64,000 nt of DNA. Source: Limnoperna fortunei (lineage: Eukaryota; Mollusca; Bivalvia; Mytilida; Modiolidae). The notes below the pieces were generated by a model. It had not been told where the DNA came from. It was given only the letters and a program-made list of their open reading frames with translations, and ran no database searches. Positions 61,138 to 64,000 of the stretch are shown piece after piece (positions within the stretch are counted from its first letter, which is position 1; each line of letters opens with the position of its first letter). Both the position numbers and the translations under genes were made by a program. The DNA lies in contig OX104114.1 of NCBI GenBank assembly GCA_944474755.1, positions 82,880,623 to 82,944,622 on the forward strand, in the 5' to 3' direction.

Positions 61138-62348
61138 ATGCTTCCAAGAAAAACGAAAAGTACCTACAAACGTAATTCCACGATTACTGGCAATTTCGTA
61201 GATTTATCAATGGACGAAGTGCGTGACCAGTTACGTAAACAGGGAATTCGACCTCCTCCATCGTTTACGAAGGAACAATTATTGGCGCTTTTAAATGAAA
61301 ATAAGGAGCGAGACGCCGACTTGCCTTCATTAAATATGGTATGTGCTGAACTTAAAAAACTTCAACAGACTGTTGCCGCACAAGGGGAATCAATTAGGTC
61401 TATTGTTCACCCAGGTTCAAGCGATAGGAATACCGAAATAACTCCAATGCCTCAGCCTCAGGACAATAATATAGTAACAAACGGACTGGTACAAGCTTCT
61501 TCGGTGGAACCAGGCATAGGGCAGGTAGGGCATGCAATATCGCCCATGCCAATATCAGCGGGAAAGTTTCCACACATACAAACAGTATCGCCTGCTGTTA
61601 GAAGACAGATAATGGAAGGCAAGTATATTAACTTTATTAAATAGTACAGAAAACCACCAAGATTACAAAACTATTAATGAAGCTGACGGTTCAGTCATAC
61701 TGGTAAAAAACAAAGATCCTCGCCTTCAACGAAACCTGTCTTTACATGAGTTCATCGAAGCATTTAACATTTACAAGAATGTAATTTGTGAAAAATCAAG
61801 CCAGAAGAGTGGAATTCGATATGTACCTACAAGACATCATCGAAATGGCTACTAAGTTTAAGGGTCCCGTTTTCTACGAATACCACAAAGAATTCGCAAA
61901 GAAAGCAGCGGCAATTAAACAAATACATGGTTTAGCAGTGGATTGGTCTATTCGAGACGAAAAATTGTACTCTACCATTACCGGAGGTCAATCAGTGATA
62001 GCATGTGAAACATGTGGCAGCTCTATGCATGCTAGCCAAGCATGCCCAGCCTTTTATTCGCAAAGTCAATTCATGAATCGCTCTTGGCGTGCGCCCGGTC
62101 AATCACCGCAACAAAGACCTACAATGACCAATGTGCGAGAGCAATTAAAAACCGATATAAAGGGTCGTCCAGTGTTATATTATAGAGGAAAGGAAGTATG
62201 TAACAATTTCTTAGCAGGCAATTGCTATCGGCAGAAATGTACATTAGTAAATGTTGACACTAAACTGTTGTCTAGTACGGAACCCAATAAGAGCACTGAT
62301 CTAACTAGCACAAGCGGTACAAAGCAATCTGCTACTACTAGCAAATGA
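61138..62348 (+). pseudogene. gag-like ORF1 of the DIRS-like element (frameshifted)
   Basis: Starts at ATG 61138. N-terminal segment (DEVRDQLRKQGIRPPPSFTK, then EQLLALL) resembles a SAP-type helix pair; then a coiled-coil-like stretch and a Pro/Gln-rich linker. The frame breaks after about 61620, runs on in another frame (61640-61790) and returns at 61788. In the last part there is a clear CCHC knuckle CETCGSSMHASQAC (about 62005) and a second Cys cluster CNNFLAGNCYRQKC (about 62199), where the His expected for a CCCH finger is not in place. Stop at 62346-62348. Two frameshifts make it non-functional. Confidence 0.75.
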
Positions 62349-62349
62349 C

Positions 62350-63977
62350 TAGCTTCGACGCCGTTAAATCTTGAATCATTTGGTTACGAACTTAGAAATT
62401 ATCCGGATTCCGATTTCGTACACAAATTTATTGAAGGTTTACGTAATGGTTTTTTCACCGGTTTATGTGAGTTGCCTAAAATATCTTGGAGTGTAAAAAT
62501 CTTTTATCAGCGTCAAAATATCCAGATGATGTCACAAGACTTATTTATTCCGAACTAGAAAAGGGCTATATTATAGGTCCTTTTGTCAAGCCGCCGTACG
62601 TAACATATAGAGTAAGTCCGATTGGCATCGTAGAAGGCAAATACTCTAAAAAGAAAAGGCTAATTTTAGATTTGTCCGCCCCATCCCCACCCCACCCCCC
62701 CCCCATAACAACCGTGAACATTTCAGTATGAATGATTTAATAGATAAAGATGAATTTTCCTTGACGTATGTGAAAATAGACGATGCTATTAGCATTATAA
62801 ACAAACTGGGTCGTAAAACTTTACTGTGTAAATGCGATATTACCGACGCTTTCAAATTAATCCCATTACATTCAAATTTATGGGGATTCTATGGTATGAA
62901 GTGGAACGGAAGCTATTTCTTTTACACAAGCCTGGCGTTTGGTTCGAGGTCAAGCCCCAAGATATTTGATCAATTATCTCTAGCAGTTTGCTGGATACTA
63001 AAAAACAATTATGGTCTAAACAATATTTTACATTTATTATACGATTTTTTTTATTAATTTGTATTCCGAACAGTAATGCTATCAGTCAAATGGCTACCTT
63101 TCTGCGTGTTTTCGAAAAGTTAAATATACCGTTAAATCCAGGTAAAACAGTTGGACCTTCTACATCATTAGAGTATTTAGGAATTGTTCTCGATACAGTA
63201 GACATGATTGCAAAATTACCTAAAGATAAACTTTGTCGTATTCGAGAGATGCTATCTAAATTTCTCTATAGAAGAACTTGTACTAAACGTGAGTTGTTAA
63301 GTTTATTAGGTCACTTGAATTATGCTTGTAAAGTAATTGTACCAGGACGTTCATTTGTTTCTTATCTTTTGACAATTGCACATTCCGTTCAAGAACTTCA
63401 CTACCATGTTACCTTGACAGCCGGTTGCAGAGAAGACATGGCTATGTGGTATCAATATTTTCAACAATGGAATGGGGTATCGTTCTTTCTCGAAGACGAT
63501 GTTATAACTTCCTCGAATTTTCACCTTTTTACTGACGCGAGTTCTAAGATTGGATACGCGGGTTATTTCCAAGGTCGATGGTTTCAAGGTAAATGGTGTG
63601 ATCAACTTAATGCCGATATCGGAAAAAGCATGTCTATGGCTTATTTAGAATTGTACCCAATTGTTATTTCCGCAATACTATGGGGAAAAGAATGGTCTCA
63701 AAAACGTATACTTTTTTATTGTGATAATATGTCAACAGTTCAAATTATAAACATAGGTCGATCAAAATGTCAATGTATTATGTCTTTGATGCGGCGTTTA
63801 ACATGGTGTACATTTGTAAATAATTTTGTTATGCATGCAGTACATGTTCCGGGAAAGGAAAATAACATTGCCGACGCTCTTTCTCGTTATCAGATGGACC
63901 GCTTCAAGAAATTAGCAGTAGACGCTTCGCAGACTCCATGCCCTTGCCCACCTCACTCCGAAATAGTTTGGAGTTAA
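62350..63977 (+). pseudogene. Reverse transcriptase/RNase H of the DIRS-like element (broken)
   Basis: RT motifs in order: KRLILDLSAP, a frameshift in the C-rich tract near 62690, then KTLLCKCDITDAFKLIPL, FYGMKWNGSYFFYTSLAFGS, and the catalytic box region ILHLLYDFF (about 63026-63052), where one of the paired Asp residues appears as Tyr. A further frame change follows. RNase H: HLFTDASSKIGYAGY, LELYPIVISAILWG, FYCDNMSTVQI, HVPGKENNIADALSRYQMDR, which is the arrangement typical of DIRS/Ngaro elements. The last piece is open to 63977. At least two frameshifts and an altered catalytic residue indicate a dead copy. Confidence 0.8.
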
Positions 63978-64000
63978 AAAAAAACAGTACATCATTTCGT

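Larger units (their letters stand above)
61060..64000 (+). mobile_element. DIRS-like retrotransposon, truncated by the window edge
   Basis: A gag-like first gene is followed by a reverse transcriptase/RNase H of the DIRS type. The terminal repeat and the tyrosine recombinase expected downstream are outside the window. GC content and codon-like pattern are visibly higher than in the flanks. The 5' boundary is only estimated. Confidence 0.7.

Overview
The window looks like AT-rich nuclear DNA of a bivalve mollusc, possibly a mussel relative; the organism is inferred, not proven. The clues are short exons split by GT-AG introns, many tRNA-headed SINEs with a V-SINE-like body of the kind described from molluscs, a DIRS-like retroelement, Helentron-like elements and many fold-back repeats. 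There is no operon-like organisation and no bacterial gene.

The backbone is a head-to-tail cluster of three related genes, all on the + strand: A (10855-17428, 8 exons, about 413 aa), B (21347-34638, 9 exons, about 453 aa) and C (36181-55767, 8 exons plus an alternative last exon, about 683 or 481 aa). Each encodes a type I membrane protein: signal peptide, the N-terminal half of a C-type-lectin-like fold, an eight-cysteine WSC domain on two exons, the C-terminal half of the lectin-like fold, a stalk, one membrane helix and a hydrophilic cytoplasmic tail. In effect the WSC domain sits where the long loop of a C-type lectin domain would be. Domains, intron phases and several exon lengths agree between the paralogues (49-nt first exon in A and C, 127-nt second WSC exon in all three), while stalks and tails differ. 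C has a threonine-rich mucin-like stalk of about 200 residues and two phase-compatible last exons giving a short or a long tail.

The rest is mainly repeats. 1-10854 has a tRNA-SINE cluster, two tandem arrays and one orphan candidate exon. The 7.5-kb intron 5 of B carries a 3.58-kb fold-back transposon whose long inverted arms are arrays of a short repeat, bounded by a 6-bp target duplication and nested in a smaller palindromic element; four more small fold-back elements follow. Intron 1 of C holds two nested Helentron/HINE-like elements. C also carries a dead Tc1-type transposon (intron 5) and twin 459-bp repeats (intron 7). 55768-61060 is largely featureless, and 61138-63977 is a broken DIRS-like retrotransposon cut by the window edge.

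Functionally the three genes look like a small family of surface receptors or adhesion molecules sharing one ectodomain design with different signalling tails. Ligands are unknown, and the canonical calcium/sugar-binding motifs of C-type lectins are not visible.
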